The position numbers were made by a program, and so were the translations under genes. Positions 25,901-34,347 of a stretch of DNA of 64,000 nt are shown in pieces (position 1 is the stretch's first letter; the number at the start of each line of letters is the position of its first letter). Under the pieces are notes generated by a model. It was not told the origin of the DNA. It ran no database searches and saw nothing but the letters and a program-made list of their open reading frames with translations. This DNA is from Paraburkholderia madseniana (GTDB taxonomy: Bacteria; Pseudomonadota; Gammaproteobacteria; Burkholderiales; Burkholderiaceae): positions 62,001 to 126,000 of the forward strand of contig NZ_VOSW01000013.1 in assembly GCF_009690905.1 (NCBI RefSeq), written 5' to 3'.

Positions 25901-26174
25901 CGGTGAAACCACACAGATCGGCGAAGAGGATGGTGACTTGCCGGCGCTCGCTGGCCGGCGCGTTCACAGCGGGCGGCGCTGCGCACAATGCAGCGCCGCG
26001 CTGATCGGCAATCGCCGCCAGCAGGCGCTTGCGGTGGCCGAGCGAGAGGACACCGAGTTCTTTCAGGTCCGCGTCGCCGAGTTGTGCCAGCATCGCGAGA
26101 TCGATGTCGTTCCCAACAAATGCGGGTGCATATTGCTCAAGCCCCAATGCATGCAGCCACTGATCGATATCCAT
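22890..26174 (-). CDS. SAM domain-adenylate cyclase-ATPase-TPR protein (class IIIb, sAC-like)
   Basis: Large signalling protein of 1094 residues. In order: SAM domain (about 1-60), class III cyclase homology domain (about 75-255), linker, AAA-type ATPase (Walker A GEAGIGKT at about 298, Walker B MIVVEDLHWADP) and a long TPR-like helical tail. All cyclase residues are present: metal Asp 86 and Asp 130, Lys 126 for adenine, Asn 203 and Arg 207 for the transition state. The second base-recognising position is Thr 196 (YTVLG) rather than Asp, which marks class IIIb. Members of that class, such as mammalian soluble cyclase, are bicarbonate-responsive. The product should be cAMP. The last codons and the stop lie in a foreign epoxide hydrolase fragment, so the C-terminus may be altered. 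Divergent from a SulP-CNB gene. ATG 26174 begins the SAM domain; earlier starts exist. Confidence 0.88.
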   Translation of the reverse strand: MDIDQWLHALGLEQYAPAFVGNDIDLAMLAQLGDADLKELGVLSLGHRKRLLAAIADQRGAALCAAPPAVNAPASERRQVTILFADLCGFTALSQTLDPEELRELTGRYTALVDGIVLGYGGTIDKHIGDAVMAIFGAPRAHDTDPLRAARAALEIHEALNGLGEHGSPPLRAHVGIASGEVVAGPLDRADVQDYTVLGDSVNLAARLVAAAGPGETLLSDSVHRALGDGVMSDAVGAMRFKGIDSPVQVWRLRGLAFEPVMASRSVFVGRKAELEQFKGVARTCLEQQAGHVVYVRGEAGIGKTRLVDEMRRFVETLGFASHRGLVLDFGVGKGQDPILTIVGSLLGLPPAAGSDERRAAAERFATSGAVGPDQLMFLHDILDLAQTGEGRTLYNAMDNSARTRGKRTVAAAIAQDACRRGPTMIVVEDLHWADPQVLGYLAAFAVAIANGPGLLVMTSRVDGDPLDAAWRAGCRGTPFATIDLGPLRSDEALNLAGSFIDATERIARACIERAGGNPLFLEQLLHNAEEGSEEAVPATIQSLVLARMDRLTARDREAFQAAAVIGQRFGLPLLRRLIDAPEYVCHGLVANALVLPEGEDFLFAHALIQESAYSTLLRARRRELHRLAADWFAATDPVLRAQHLDRAEDERAPRAYLDAAIAQRAAYFADAALRLVERGLQIAQTDRDRHALICFRGELQRDLGDIAASIATYRAAVAAAPDEASLCQSQLGLAEGLRVSEGLAEALALLDAAQQVAQRLDQVPELARLHHLRGNIFFPLGRIDDCCTEHERGLAYARRLGAPEAEARALGGLADAAYAQGRMRTAFEHFSRCVALSREHGFGRIEVANRSMAGFSRIYLNEARAAHEDVSAAARTAALVGQPRAQMLCETLGAFASYELGDMQATLAHLEREKLIIRQLGARRFEAQNMEMRARVLLANGHRREATELLREALAICREVGTQFSAPKAVGVLSRAVEDDGERVRLLAEGADMLDRGAVGHNHLWFYRDAIEAMMSAGDAAGALRYAAALEGYTRAEPLPWADLFVARGRVLARALQDDVGEEMQRELERVRAALVEAGFNSYLPAVDAALAP

Positions 26175-26431
26175 CGCCGCCGCCCAATCCGGTGCGTGTA
26201 CGAACACGCATGCTGCGTCGCAGCTCGTTGCCGCGCGGGTTGTCGACCGTATGCCCGAACCGGGCCGCGTCGCCCGAACAATCATACGAATCGGCGCACC
26301 GCCTGGCGCCGCGCTGCGACGGGCGCAACGTATTCCGTGTTCAAGTCCTTCCCGCCTAAAATACAGTGTACGTCCAGCGTGAAGGAAACGGCCACCGGGC
26401 GAGATTCCATCCGCCCTCACCGGGAAGCACC

Positions 26432-28663
26432 GTGAAGCCAGCTACCACAGGTTCCTCGCCCGTAGCCCACTCCGGGCCACGCTTCACGGGCCTCGTCGGG
26501 GACCTGTCGGCCGGCATGGTGTCGACATTGGTCATGCTCTGCTACGCAATGAGCCTGGGCACCCTGATCTTCAGCGCGGATCTCGCCCGTTACGCGGTGC
26601 TTGGCGTACCCACGGCCTTTATCAGTTGCGTAGTGACGGCGCTGGTGATCGCTTTGACGAGTTCGATGCGCATGAACATCGCCGGCCCCGACGGCAACGC
26701 GACGGCGTTTCTTGCCGGTGTGGCGGCCGGCGTCGCGAGCAGCGTGCGCGCTAACGGCGGTACGCCGCAGACAATTCTGCTGACGGTGCTGATCGCCATC
26801 GCGTTGTGTTCCGTGGTGACAGGCGTCATTCTGTATGCGGTCGGTTCGTCGAAGCGCAGCCGTTCCCTGCAATTCCTGCCTTATCCGGTCGTAGGCGGCT
26901 TCCTTGCCGGTACGGGCTACCTCCTGCTAGCCGGCGCGTTTCGGGTCGTGACCGGCGAGCCCTTGAACTGGCACACATTGGCGCTGGTGACACACCTGAA
27001 CTGGCTGGCGTGGGCACCCGCTGTGCTGGTGTGCGCGTTAGCCACGCTCCTGTCGCGCACATGGAAACACGCTGCGGCGCTGCCGATCACGCTTGCATTC
27101 GGCGTCGCGCTGTTTTACCTGCTTCTGCTTGCTGCAGGCTTGTCGATCGACGACGCCCGCAACAGGGGATTATTGCTTCCGCGCGTGGCGCTGCACGCGA
27201 TAAGGATTCCAGAGCTGCATCTGCCGGCGTCGCTGGCGCACGGAGGCGTCGACTGGTCGGCCATCGCTGCGCACTTGCCGGAGACACTCATGGTCACGTC
27301 GATTTCGGCAATCACGATCCTGATGAATTCGACGGCGATTGGCGCAGCCACGGGCGAAGACATTGACCTGAACCGCGAAATGAAGGCGGCCGGCATCGCC
27401 AACATCGCGAGCGGGATGTTAGGCGGGATGGTCGGTTATCAGTCGTACAACCGATCGATGCTCAACGCACGCGCGGGTGCGACAAGTCGTATGGCAGGCG
27501 TATTCGCCTCCCTCGCGTGTCTGTTCGTGCTGGCCGTCTCGCCGGACCTGGTGGCGCTATTTCCGGTGCCGGTGCTGGTCGGGCTGCAGCTCTTCATGGG
27601 ACTGCGCCTGTTGATCCAGTGGCTAGTAGGCGCATATCGCCAGCTCAACTGGTATGAGTATCTGCTTGTACCGCTTATTCTGGGCGCTATTGCGTTCTAC
27701 GGCGTCGTCCCGGGGGTGGTGGCCGGCGTCATCGCCGCCTGTGTGATGTTCGCCCTGCTGTACGGCCGTATCAGTTGCATTCGCATGGAGTTCGATGGCA
27801 GTACGCGCACATCGAATGTCGAGCGCAGTATCGAGGCAACCGGACGGCTTCACGAACTAGGTGCACGGGTGTGCGGAACGTGTCTGCAGGGCTTCCTCTT
27901 CTTCGGCACCGCCAATTCGATCTTGCAGCGCGTGCGCGAACGGCTAACCCGGCACGGGCCGGTACCCGTTCGCTTTGTCGTGCTCGACTTCGCTTCGACC
28001 AACGGCCTGGACGCGTCGGTATCGGTCAGCTTCATCAAGCTCAGGCAACTGTGTGCGACGCTCGATGCTGACCTGGTGTTGACGGGGCTGCCGGCACGCT
28101 CGCGTGACCTGCTCCTGAAGACCGGCACGCTGAACCTCCGGATCCACGAGTTCGCTACGCTGGATGCGGGGCTGGAATGGGTCGAAGATACGCTTCTCGC
28201 GTCGGATCCACGCGCGCTGCCGCGCGGCGAAGAGGATTTCCACGCGATGCTCGCGCCGCATTTCACGCCGCGCGCGCTTGAAAGGCTGTTGGCCCTTCTG
28301 GATGTGCGCGAGCTTGACGCGGGGCAGCCGGTGTTCCGTCACGGCGAACCAGGGGACGCCATGTACTTCGTCGAGCGCGGCCGTGTCACCGTCTTGCTGC
28401 GGCTTGCGGACGGCAGATCCCTCAGGTTGCGCTCGTTCGGGCCAGGTACCATCGTCGGCGAAATGGCGGTGTACACGCAGCAGGTGCGCAGCGCGGATGT
28501 GCTTGCCGAGGGCCCCGCGCGTGTCCGGCGTTTGACGCTCGAGTCGTTGCGTGCGCTCGAGCAGGACGATCCCGAGACCGCGCAGCAAATTCATCGTTTT
28601 GTCGTCAAGGTCATGGCGTCACGGCTGGCTGTTGCGGACGAGGCATTGCGCGCGGCGCATTGA
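26432..28663 (+). CDS. SulP anion transporter with STAS and cyclic-nucleotide-binding domains
   Basis: Inner-membrane protein of about 743 residues. The first 420 hold the SulP permease with many hydrophobic segments (MSLGTLIFS, NIAGPDGNATAFLAG, GYQSYNRSMLNARAGATSRM). A STAS domain follows (VVLDFASTNGLDASVSVSF). The C-terminal 140 residues form a cNMP-binding domain: FRHGEPGDAMYFVERGRVTV, then a phosphate-binding cassette GTIVGEMA...RSADV that keeps the Glu and Arg. SulP proteins carry sulfate, bicarbonate or other anions. The adjacent divergent gene encodes a probable cAMP-making enzyme, so gating or regulation of this transporter by cAMP is a direct hypothesis. A GTG start with GGAAG upstream is preferred; an ATG at 26366 is the alternative. 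Confidence 0.88.
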   Translation: MKPATTGSSPVAHSGPRFTGLVGDLSAGMVSTLVMLCYAMSLGTLIFSADLARYAVLGVPTAFISCVVTALVIALTSSMRMNIAGPDGNATAFLAGVAAGVASSVRANGGTPQTILLTVLIAIALCSVVTGVILYAVGSSKRSRSLQFLPYPVVGGFLAGTGYLLLAGAFRVVTGEPLNWHTLALVTHLNWLAWAPAVLVCALATLLSRTWKHAAALPITLAFGVALFYLLLLAAGLSIDDARNRGLLLPRVALHAIRIPELHLPASLAHGGVDWSAIAAHLPETLMVTSISAITILMNSTAIGAATGEDIDLNREMKAAGIANIASGMLGGMVGYQSYNRSMLNARAGATSRMAGVFASLACLFVLAVSPDLVALFPVPVLVGLQLFMGLRLLIQWLVGAYRQLNWYEYLLVPLILGAIAFYGVVPGVVAGVIAACVMFALLYGRISCIRMEFDGSTRTSNVERSIEATGRLHELGARVCGTCLQGFLFFGTANSILQRVRERLTRHGPVPVRFVVLDFASTNGLDASVSVSFIKLRQLCATLDADLVLTGLPARSRDLLLKTGTLNLRIHEFATLDAGLEWVEDTLLASDPRALPRGEEDFHAMLAPHFTPRALERLLALLDVRELDAGQPVFRHGEPGDAMYFVERGRVTVLLRLADGRSLRLRSFGPGTIVGEMAVYTQQVRSADVLAEGPARVRRLTLESLRALEQDDPETAQQIHRFVVKVMASRLAVADEALRAAH

Positions 28664-28781
28664 CAGGCTCGTTCGATTGTCACGCACTGACGCGAGATGA
28701 ACACTCCCCAACCAGATTACCCTTGATCAGGCACGCTGCAGTACGGTGTCGTCGTCCTGAGTATGTGGAGTACAAGTCGCC

Positions 28782-29327
28782 ATGAAAAAACGTACCCGGT
28801 ACGTAACGGCAATATTGGCCGCACTCGTTGTTATCGGGTTGCTCTTTTTGCCGTTACCGCAGCAGGTTGGGCTCGACACCCGCATCGTTACGGTTGCGTC
28901 GATTCAACGTCCCTCCAAAGTCGTGTTCGACTATGTCACGACACCCGCTCACTGGCCAGCCTGGCATCCATCGTCACTCGCGGTCAGTGGCGCCGTTGAC
29001 CATTCGCTCGATCTGGGCGAGCAGGTCGTGGAGGAGTTCCGTGTGGCGGGCCGACGCGGCAGCGTGGTGTGGACCGTCACTGCGCGCGAGCCTCCAGGCA
29101 AATGGAAAATAGACGGAAAGATTGAAGGCAGATCGGCTGGCAGTGTCACGTATTTACTGACATCGACCGCGAGCGGAACACGCTTCGAGCGAACGTTCAC
29201 TTATCACGCGCCGTCGTTGTGGTTCGCGATACTCAACTGGCTTGTTCTGCGCGCGCGGATTCAAGCGGAATCCGACACGGCAGTGTTGCAACTTAAGGAC
29301 CTTCTGGAAGTGACATCGCAGCAATAG
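28782..29327 (+). CDS. Membrane-anchored SRPBCC-family protein
   Basis: Protein of 181 residues. An N-terminal hydrophobic anchor (YVTAILAALVVIGLLFLPL, about 7-26) is followed by a polyketide-cyclase/START-like SRPBCC fold, recognisable from IQRPSKVVFDYVTTPAHWPA, the WHPSS turn and the TRFERTFTY strand. Such domains bind small hydrophobic ligands; the role is unknown. It begins 118 nt after the SulP gene on the same strand and may be co-transcribed with it, though nothing in the sequence ties their functions. Confidence 0.75.
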   Translation: MKKRTRYVTAILAALVVIGLLFLPLPQQVGLDTRIVTVASIQRPSKVVFDYVTTPAHWPAWHPSSLAVSGAVDHSLDLGEQVVEEFRVAGRRGSVVWTVTAREPPGKWKIDGKIEGRSAGSVTYLLTSTASGTRFERTFTYHAPSLWFAILNWLVLRARIQAESDTAVLQLKDLLEVTSQQ

Positions 29328-29398
29328 CAATCTTGCTCGGCTCGCGCTTCAACTTGCAGTATTTCGACAAGCCACGATCGCCCGATACGAACCAGCCC

Positions 29399-30172
29399 CT
29401 ACAGCGTGGCCGTCACGCCGCCATCCACGTAAAGGATATGACCGTTCACAAAGTTCGAAGCGTCGCTCGTCAGAAACACAGCAGCGCCGACGAGATCTTC
29501 CACATCGCCCCAGCGGCGCGACGGCGTGCGTCCGATCAGCCAGTTGCTGAACGTTTCATCCTTGACGAGTGCTTCGGTCAGCTCCGTCTTGAAGTACCCC
29601 GGCCCAAGTCCATTGACCTGGATGCCATGTTGCCCCCAGTCGATTGCCATGCCTTTCGTCAGCATCTTCACTGCGCCTTTGCTCGCCGTGTAGGCCGCGA
29701 TGTTCGGACGGCCCAGTTCGCTTTGCACCGAACAGATGTTGACGATCTTGCCGCGCTTGCGAGCAATCATGTGCCGCGCGACCGCCTGGCCGACCAGGAA
29801 CACGCTGTCGACGTTGGTCTTCATCAGTTCTTCCCATTGAGCATGGGAAAACTGTTCGAGCGGCGCACGGCGCTGCATCCCGGCGTTATTGACGAGAATG
29901 TCGATCGAACCGATTTCGCGTTCGATATCGGCGATCGCCGCATCGACCTCAGCGGCCGACGTCACGTCGAAACTCGCGGCATGAACGGTCGCGCCTTCAT
30001 CGCGCAAACGGCTGACAGCCTCTGCCAGTCTCGTCGCGTTGCGACCATTCAGAATCACTTCAGCGCCAGCACCTGCCAATCCTTTGGCCAGCGCATAACC
30101 GATACCCGTACTCGACCCGGTAACCAGAGCACGACGCCCCGACAGATCAAACATCTTCAGATTGTTGTTCAA
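29399..30172 (-). CDS. idnO: SDR oxidoreductase, gluconate 5-dehydrogenase-like
   Basis: NAD(P)-dependent short-chain dehydrogenase of 257 residues. The cofactor motif TGSSTGIG is near 18, NNAGMQRRAPLEQF near 91, and the catalytic Tyr-Lys pair in YTASKGAVKML near 158. The segments LVGRTPSRRWG-like (IGRTPSRRWGDVEDL) and HILYVDGG are typical of 5-keto-D-gluconate reductases (IdnO/Gno). It would interconvert 5-ketogluconate and gluconate, the substrate of the gluconokinase just upstream. The start is TTG with GAGGAG 6-7 nt before it, one base after the gluconokinase stop. Assignment to idnO rests on context as well as sequence. Confidence 0.82.
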   Translation of the reverse strand: MNNNLKMFDLSGRRALVTGSSTGIGYALAKGLAGAGAEVILNGRNATRLAEAVSRLRDEGATVHAASFDVTSAAEVDAAIADIEREIGSIDILVNNAGMQRRAPLEQFSHAQWEELMKTNVDSVFLVGQAVARHMIARKRGKIVNICSVQSELGRPNIAAYTASKGAVKMLTKGMAIDWGQHGIQVNGLGPGYFKTELTEALVKDETFSNWLIGRTPSRRWGDVEDLVGAAVFLTSDASNFVNGHILYVDGGVTATL

Positions 30173-30173
30173 C

Positions 30174-30713
30174 TCAACTCCTCTTCGACTCTAATTCGTC
30201 CGACTTCCATCCAGCACCGTCCGGCGTACCCAGCCATTGCATGACCTCTCTCAGACCGCACGCGCTGCGCAGCGAAGCGGAAAGGTGGAGCACACCATCT
30301 TCACCTACAGGTGACTCGAGCGTTGCGAATTGATTCGCCACCAATGTCGCTGGAAACTCATGATCCAGCCGCTTGGAAACCCGTGCAACCGCTGCGGCCA
30401 AGGTGATGTCGAGAAACACGAATCTCAGCCCGGCGACACGCGCGCGCATGCGCTCCCGATAGCGACGTTTCAATGCGGAACAGGACAGCACGGCCGTCCT
30501 GTGCATATCATCCACCTGCTCGGCGAGGCGGTCCAGCCACGGCTCGCGGTCACTATCGCACAACGCGATTCCGCGGCACATCTTGTCACGGCTTTCCGCC
30601 GAGTGATGCTCGTCTCCTTCGATGAAAACGCCCTCCAGCGCCACGGCCAACTCGCGTGCAAGTGTCGACTTGCCCGAGCCCGACACGCCCATCACCACTA
30701 TTTTATGTGTCAC
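30174..30713 (-). CDS. gntK: Gluconokinase
   Basis: Cytoplasmic kinase of 179 residues of the GntK/IdnK family that phosphorylates D-gluconate to 6-phosphogluconate. The P-loop GVSGSGKS is close to the N-terminus, and family motifs follow: FIEGDEHHSAESRDKM (normally GD-LHP, here GDEHHS), CSALKRRYRERMR, and LDHEFPATLVANQFATLE. A GTG start at 30713 (VTHKIVVMGVSGSG) fits family length; a later ATG at 30692 would cut into the first strand. It stands between the ABC binding-protein gene and the SDR gene in one minus-strand run. Confidence 0.88.
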   Translation of the reverse strand: MTHKIVVMGVSGSGKSTLARELAVALEGVFIEGDEHHSAESRDKMCRGIALCDSDREPWLDRLAEQVDDMHRTAVLSCSALKRRYRERMRARVAGLRFVFLDITLAAAVARVSKRLDHEFPATLVANQFATLESPVGEDGVLHLSASLRSACGLREVMQWLGTPDGAGWKSDELESKRS

Positions 30714-30826
30714 GTTGCAAAATCCAGCTACGTCGTCACGGCACGCGATCCAATGAATCGCGCCGGCCATTCAACCGGCAGCGGAACGCGGATGAAAGCG
30801 CGCCGCTGCATCACACGCTTTCCGCC

Positions 30827-31675
30827 TCAGGACACCGGCGTGAACTTGAGCTTGTCGATCGGCGTGACCTTGTCGGTTCGCGTCAGGCCATACGGCGTCT
30901 TCGGTCCGAGCCACTTGTCGAAGATACCGCTCATCTCGCCGCTCTGCTCCATCGAAGCCAAGGCCTTGTTGACCGCGCTCAGCATGGCCGGCTCGTTCTG
31001 GCGCAAGCCCACCGCGATCGGCTCGATCAGCATCGGCTCCGACGCAATCGCCACCGCGCCGTCCGTGCCGTCCACCTGCTTCGCGATCTTCGTGGCAGTC
31101 ATCTGATTTGTCACGAAGCCTTTGACCTTGTTCTGCTCAAGTGCGAGAAACGCCGAGCTGGTATCGTGAAACGTCACCGCCTGGCCATCCTTGATCGAAA
31201 TTGGAATCGACTGAGCGGAAGTGGAGCCGTCGGCAGCGCTGATTTTCTGGCCCGCGAAATCGGTCAGTTTCTTGCTCGCATCGGCCTTCTTCACGACAAG
31301 GACTTCCTTGGTCGAGTAGTACGAGTCGCTAAAGGCAATTTGCGTAGCGCGGGTTTTCGTGTAGGCCAGGTTGGCGACCACAATGTCGACACGCCCCAGC
31401 TTCAATTGCGGAATCCGCGCCTCGACAGCCAACGGTTCAAGCTTCGCCTTCACGCCCAACTGTTTCGCCACCGCGTTGCACAGGTCCACGTCCATGCCTT
31501 CGAGCTGGCGCGTCTGCGCGTTGGGATACGAGAACGGCTCGACGTTCGAATACACACCGCAGCTCAACTCGCCGCGGCCCTTGATATCGGCCAATTGATC
31601 AGCATGTGCCGGGGCAATCGATGCAACCGCGCCGCCAACGACCAACATCCCCGCGAAAATCTTCTTTACCTGCAT
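30827..31675 (-). CDS. Polar amino acid-type ABC substrate-binding protein
   Basis: Periplasmic binding protein of 282 residues, family 3. The signal peptide is about 1-25 (MQVKKIFAGMLVVGGAVASI, ending AHA). Then come the ligand-binding features GELSCGVYSNVEPFSYPNAQ, LEGMDVDLCNAVAKQLGVK and VDIVVANLAYTKTR. The usual phosphate- or carboxylate-binding Arg is present in KTRATQIAFS. It works with the permeases and ATPase immediately upstream. The family imports glutamate, glutamine and related polar amino acids; the gluconate genes alongside raise the possibility of a sugar-acid or amino-sugar-acid ligand. Confidence 0.9.
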   Translation of the reverse strand: MQVKKIFAGMLVVGGAVASIAPAHADQLADIKGRGELSCGVYSNVEPFSYPNAQTRQLEGMDVDLCNAVAKQLGVKAKLEPLAVEARIPQLKLGRVDIVVANLAYTKTRATQIAFSDSYYSTKEVLVVKKADASKKLTDFAGQKISAADGSTSAQSIPISIKDGQAVTFHDTSSAFLALEQNKVKGFVTNQMTATKIAKQVDGTDGAVAIASEPMLIEPIAVGLRQNEPAMLSAVNKALASMEQSGEMSGIFDKWLGPKTPYGLTRTDKVTPIDKLKFTPVS

Positions 31676-31790
31676 CGTGATGCTCCTGAAGTTTATGTGT
31701 AAAGCAATCGACTGCTGATCAACGGTGGTCAAACCGAATCTGAATCCGAACCTGTATCTGTGCCGCGAAAGCCATACCGCCTTGCTTGCC

Positions 31791-32519
31791 TCAATGCGAG
31801 CGAAGATCGGACAGGAATCGCTGCGCCCGCTCGTGTTTCGGGCGCAAAAAGAATTCCTCCGGCTCCGCCGTTTCGAGAATCTTCCCTGCGTCCATAAACC
31901 ACACGCGATCGGCAACCTCGCGTGCAAAACCCATCTCATGCGTGACGCACATCATCGTCATGCCTTCCTGCGCGAGGCTCTTCATCACGTTTAGCACTTC
32001 GCCGACCATCTCCGGATCAAGCGCGCTGGTGGGCTCGTCGAACAACATTGCCGGCGGATCCATCGCCAGCGCTCTCGCAATCGCCACACGCTGCTGCTGA
32101 CCACCGGACAATTGCGGCGGAAACGCACTGGCCTTGTTCGACAGACCGACGCGCGCGAGCAAATCCGCCGCTTTACGTTCCGCTTCCGCGCGCTTGAGGC
32201 CGTGCACACGCATCGGCGAGAGCGTGATGTTGTCCAGCACCGACAGATGCGGAAACAGGTTGAATTGCTGAAACACGAAGCCGACACGGCTGCGGTAAGC
32301 ATTCAGACCCAGCTTCTTGTCGTGAATGTTTTGACCGTCGAAGAAGATCTGCCCACGGTTGATCTCCTCGAGCCGGTTGACGGTGCGAATCAGAGTCGAC
32401 TTACCCGATCCGGATGGTCCGCAGACCACCACGACTTCGCCTTTGCGAACTTCGGCGTTCACGTCCACGAGAGCGTGATATTCGCCGTACCATTTGTTGA
32501 CGCTGGAAAACTTGATCAT
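31791..32519 (-). CDS. Polar amino acid-type ABC transporter ATPase
   Basis: ATPase subunit of 242 residues of the GlnQ/GltL type. Walker A is [10 protein letters not shown] (about 34-43), the Q-loop lies in [16 protein letters not shown], the signature is [15 protein letters not shown] and Walker B with the catalytic Glu is [15 protein letters not shown]. It follows the second permease gene by 27 nt and precedes the binding-protein gene by 115 nt. It powers import by the two permeases. Confidence 0.95.
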   Translation of the reverse strand: MIKFSSVNKWYGEYHALVDVNAEVRKGEVVVVCGPSGSGKSTLIRTVNRLEEINRGQIFFDGQNIHDKKLGLNAYRSRVGFVFQQFNLFPHLSVLDNITLSPMRVHGLKRAEAERKAADLLARVGLSNKASAFPPQLSGGQQQRVAIARALAMDPPAMLFDEPTSALDPEMVGEVLNVMKSLAQEGMTMMCVTHEMGFAREVADRVWFMDAGKILETAEPEEFFLRPKHERAQRFLSDLRSH

Positions 32520-32546
32520 GCGAAATACCTCGAAGTGATTGAGCGC

Positions 32547-33296
32547 CTAGTTCTCGGTGGGCAGCGGATCGGTCAGCGCAACGTTGGCCGCCTTCTGGGT
32601 CCTCGATGCGACGCCGGCCCGCTTGCGCGTCACGCGCCGCTCCAGATACTGCGCAAGCTGCGTCAGCGCGTAACACAGCGCGAAGTAGCTCAAGGCGAGA
32701 ATCAGATACACGGGAAAGGGTTTCGTCAGCAGCCGGTTGTTGATCTGATCCGCCGCGAAGGAGATTTCCTGGACGTTGATGATGTAACCCAGCGAGGTTT
32801 CCTTGATCGTCGATACGAACTGCGTGACCATGCTCGGCACCACGTTGTAAAGCGCCTGCGGCAGGATGACCGCGCGCATGGTCTTCATGTAGCTCATGCC
32901 GAGCGCTCTCGAGGCTTCGGTCTGCCCTTTCGGCAGACCCTCGATGCCCGCACGGATGATTTCCCCGAGATAGGCCGAGTCATAGATGACGAGCGCGCAC
33001 AGCATCGTGACAAACCCGGTGACCGGATAGCCGGTCAGAACAGGCACGAGAAAGTACACCCAGAAAATCACCATCAGGAGCGGGATGCCCCGCACCATAT
33101 AAACGAGACCTGTGGCCGGCGCACGCAGAAACCGGAAAGGGCTGATGCGTGCCAGGGCGACCAGGATACCCAGGGGAAATGCGATGACGAGTGCTGAAAG
33201 CGACAGCAATATCGTCAGCACGATGCCGCCTAACGGGCCATGCGGATACTGTCCGATAAGCAGCAGTGTCCAGTTGTCGCGCAGGATATCGAACAT
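32547..33296 (-). CDS. Polar amino acid-type ABC transporter permease (second)
   Basis: Integral membrane subunit of 249 residues with about five hydrophobic helices. The HisM/GlnP-type permease signature is SAYLGEIIRAGIEGLPKGQT and its downstream EASRALGMSYMKTMRAVILPQ, the loop that contacts the ATPase. The C-terminus carries a basic tail. The gene starts one base after the stop of the first permease, so the pair is translated together. Confidence 0.93.
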   Translation of the reverse strand: MFDILRDNWTLLLIGQYPHGPLGGIVLTILLSLSALVIAFPLGILVALARISPFRFLRAPATGLVYMVRGIPLLMVIFWVYFLVPVLTGYPVTGFVTMLCALVIYDSAYLGEIIRAGIEGLPKGQTEASRALGMSYMKTMRAVILPQALYNVVPSMVTQFVSTIKETSLGYIINVQEISFAADQINNRLLTKPFPVYLILALSYFALCYALTQLAQYLERRVTRKRAGVASRTQKAANVALTDPLPTEN

Positions 33297-33297
33297 G

Positions 33298-33999
33298 TCA
33301 CTTCACTCCCGGAATGCGGTAGTGCATCGCGATTTTGGCGCCGCACAGCATGATGACGAGGGAGAGGCCGAGATACACCGCCGTGGCGATGAAATACGAC
33401 TCGAAAGAGAGGAAGGTTTCGTTCTCGATCTGCCGGGTGACATAGGTCAGCTCCGCCGCGCCGATCGCCATCGCGAGACTCGTGTTCTTGAACAGCAGGA
33501 CCGCGTGATTGACCATCGGCGGAATTGCATTGCGCAGCGCTTGCGGAAGCACGACGAAACGCATGCCGTTCAGGAAGTTCAGGCCCAGCGCACGCGAAGC
33601 TTCGTACTGACCGTAGGGAATCGCACGCAATCCGCTGCGGATATCTTCGGAGAGGTAGGCCGCGCTGCACAAGCCGATCGCCACGACCGCAAAAATGAAC
33701 TGGCCGTTGTAGTGGTTCAGCAGGGTCTGCAACGATTCGGGGAGGATGTTCGAAATGCCGAAGTACCAGAACAGGATCTGGACCAGCATCGGCACATTGC
33801 GATGGTAGGCCACGAATGACGCGACAAACGCCGTCGCGAGGCGATTGTTGGTCAGGCGGATCAGCGTGAGAAGAATGCCCACGACCAGTGAGAGTATCCA
33901 CGCCAGCGCGGCCATCGCGAGGGTAAGCTCGATCCCATGGAGAAACAGCGCCCCATAGTCGCCTCGCAGCACTGTCACCAGGTCAAAATGAAGTTTCAT
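33298..33999 (-). CDS. Polar amino acid-type ABC transporter permease (first)
   Basis: Integral membrane subunit of 233 residues, homologous to the next permease. The signature SAAYLSEDIRSGLRAIPYGQ is followed by YEASRALGLNFLNGMRFVVL. Two different permease subunits are usual in glutamate/aspartate-type importers. It is the first gene of the transporter run. Upstream is a 348-bp gap with a terminator for the preceding operon, so this unit probably has its own promoter as well. Confidence 0.93.
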   Translation of the reverse strand: MKLHFDLVTVLRGDYGALFLHGIELTLAMAALAWILSLVVGILLTLIRLTNNRLATAFVASFVAYHRNVPMLVQILFWYFGISNILPESLQTLLNHYNGQFIFAVVAIGLCSAAYLSEDIRSGLRAIPYGQYEASRALGLNFLNGMRFVVLPQALRNAIPPMVNHAVLLFKNTSLAMAIGAAELTYVTRQIENETFLSFESYFIATAVYLGLSLVIMLCGAKIAMHYRIPGVK

Positions 34000-34118
34000 G
34001 TAGCACGTCCCAATGATTCGGATCGAAGCGATGATCCCGGTCTGACTCGACCGGCGGCAGCATCGTCATCCCCCGGAAGCCGTCATTGACTTCCGTGTTG
34101 AATTGATACTAGCTCGCG

Positions 34119-34143
34119 AAAAAAGGCCGTTGCAGAGGCCTTT
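34119..34143 (-). terminator. Rho-independent terminator between dehydrogenase and ABC operons
   Basis: On the minus strand AAAGGCC pairs with GGCCTTT across an 8-nt loop and runs into TTTTTT. It would end transcripts from the 2-hydroxyacid dehydrogenase side before the ABC genes. A weak Nac-like site (one mismatch, ATT-N9-TAT) with its predicted promoter overlaps it at about 34107-34170. Confidence 0.7.
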
Positions 34144-34237
34144 CTTCTGGTGCAATAAGTTTCGGGAATGATGAATCGGAGCGGCTTCCGGCAGTGGGAC
34201 AGGCGTGGTTGTACATGGTGTTTGTCTCCAGTATGTG

Positions 34238-34340
34238 GCGCCTCTGCGGGCGCCTCATCGTCAGTGGCGCGCTCCTTTATCGGAGCGCTCACGCTTGAGA
34301 AACAACGGCGGTATTGCGCCGGCGCAGCATGCTGCGCCGG
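34238..34340. other. Three successive hairpins in a 348-bp gap
   Basis: GGCGCC/GGCGCC (34238-34255), GCGCTCC/GGAGCGC (34269-34288) and a perfect 22-bp palindrome CCGGCGCAGCA-TGCTGCGCCGG (34319-34340) lie in sequence just after the hydroxyacid dehydrogenase stop. None has a T run. They may protect or process the 3' end of the upstream transcript. The gap 34000-34347 has no gene. Confidence 0.5.
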
Positions 34341-34347
34341 TCATCGT

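Noticed and set aside
24594..26435. Long plus-strand open frame of 613 codons
   Set aside because: It is antisense to the cyclase-ATPase gene, whose motifs are unmistakable; GC-rich codon bias leaves long open frames on the other strand.
34107..34170. Sixth Nac-type promoter before the ABC permease genes
   Set aside because: The box has a mismatch (ATT-N9-TAT), the -35 is poor, and it overlaps a terminator; kept only as a remark.
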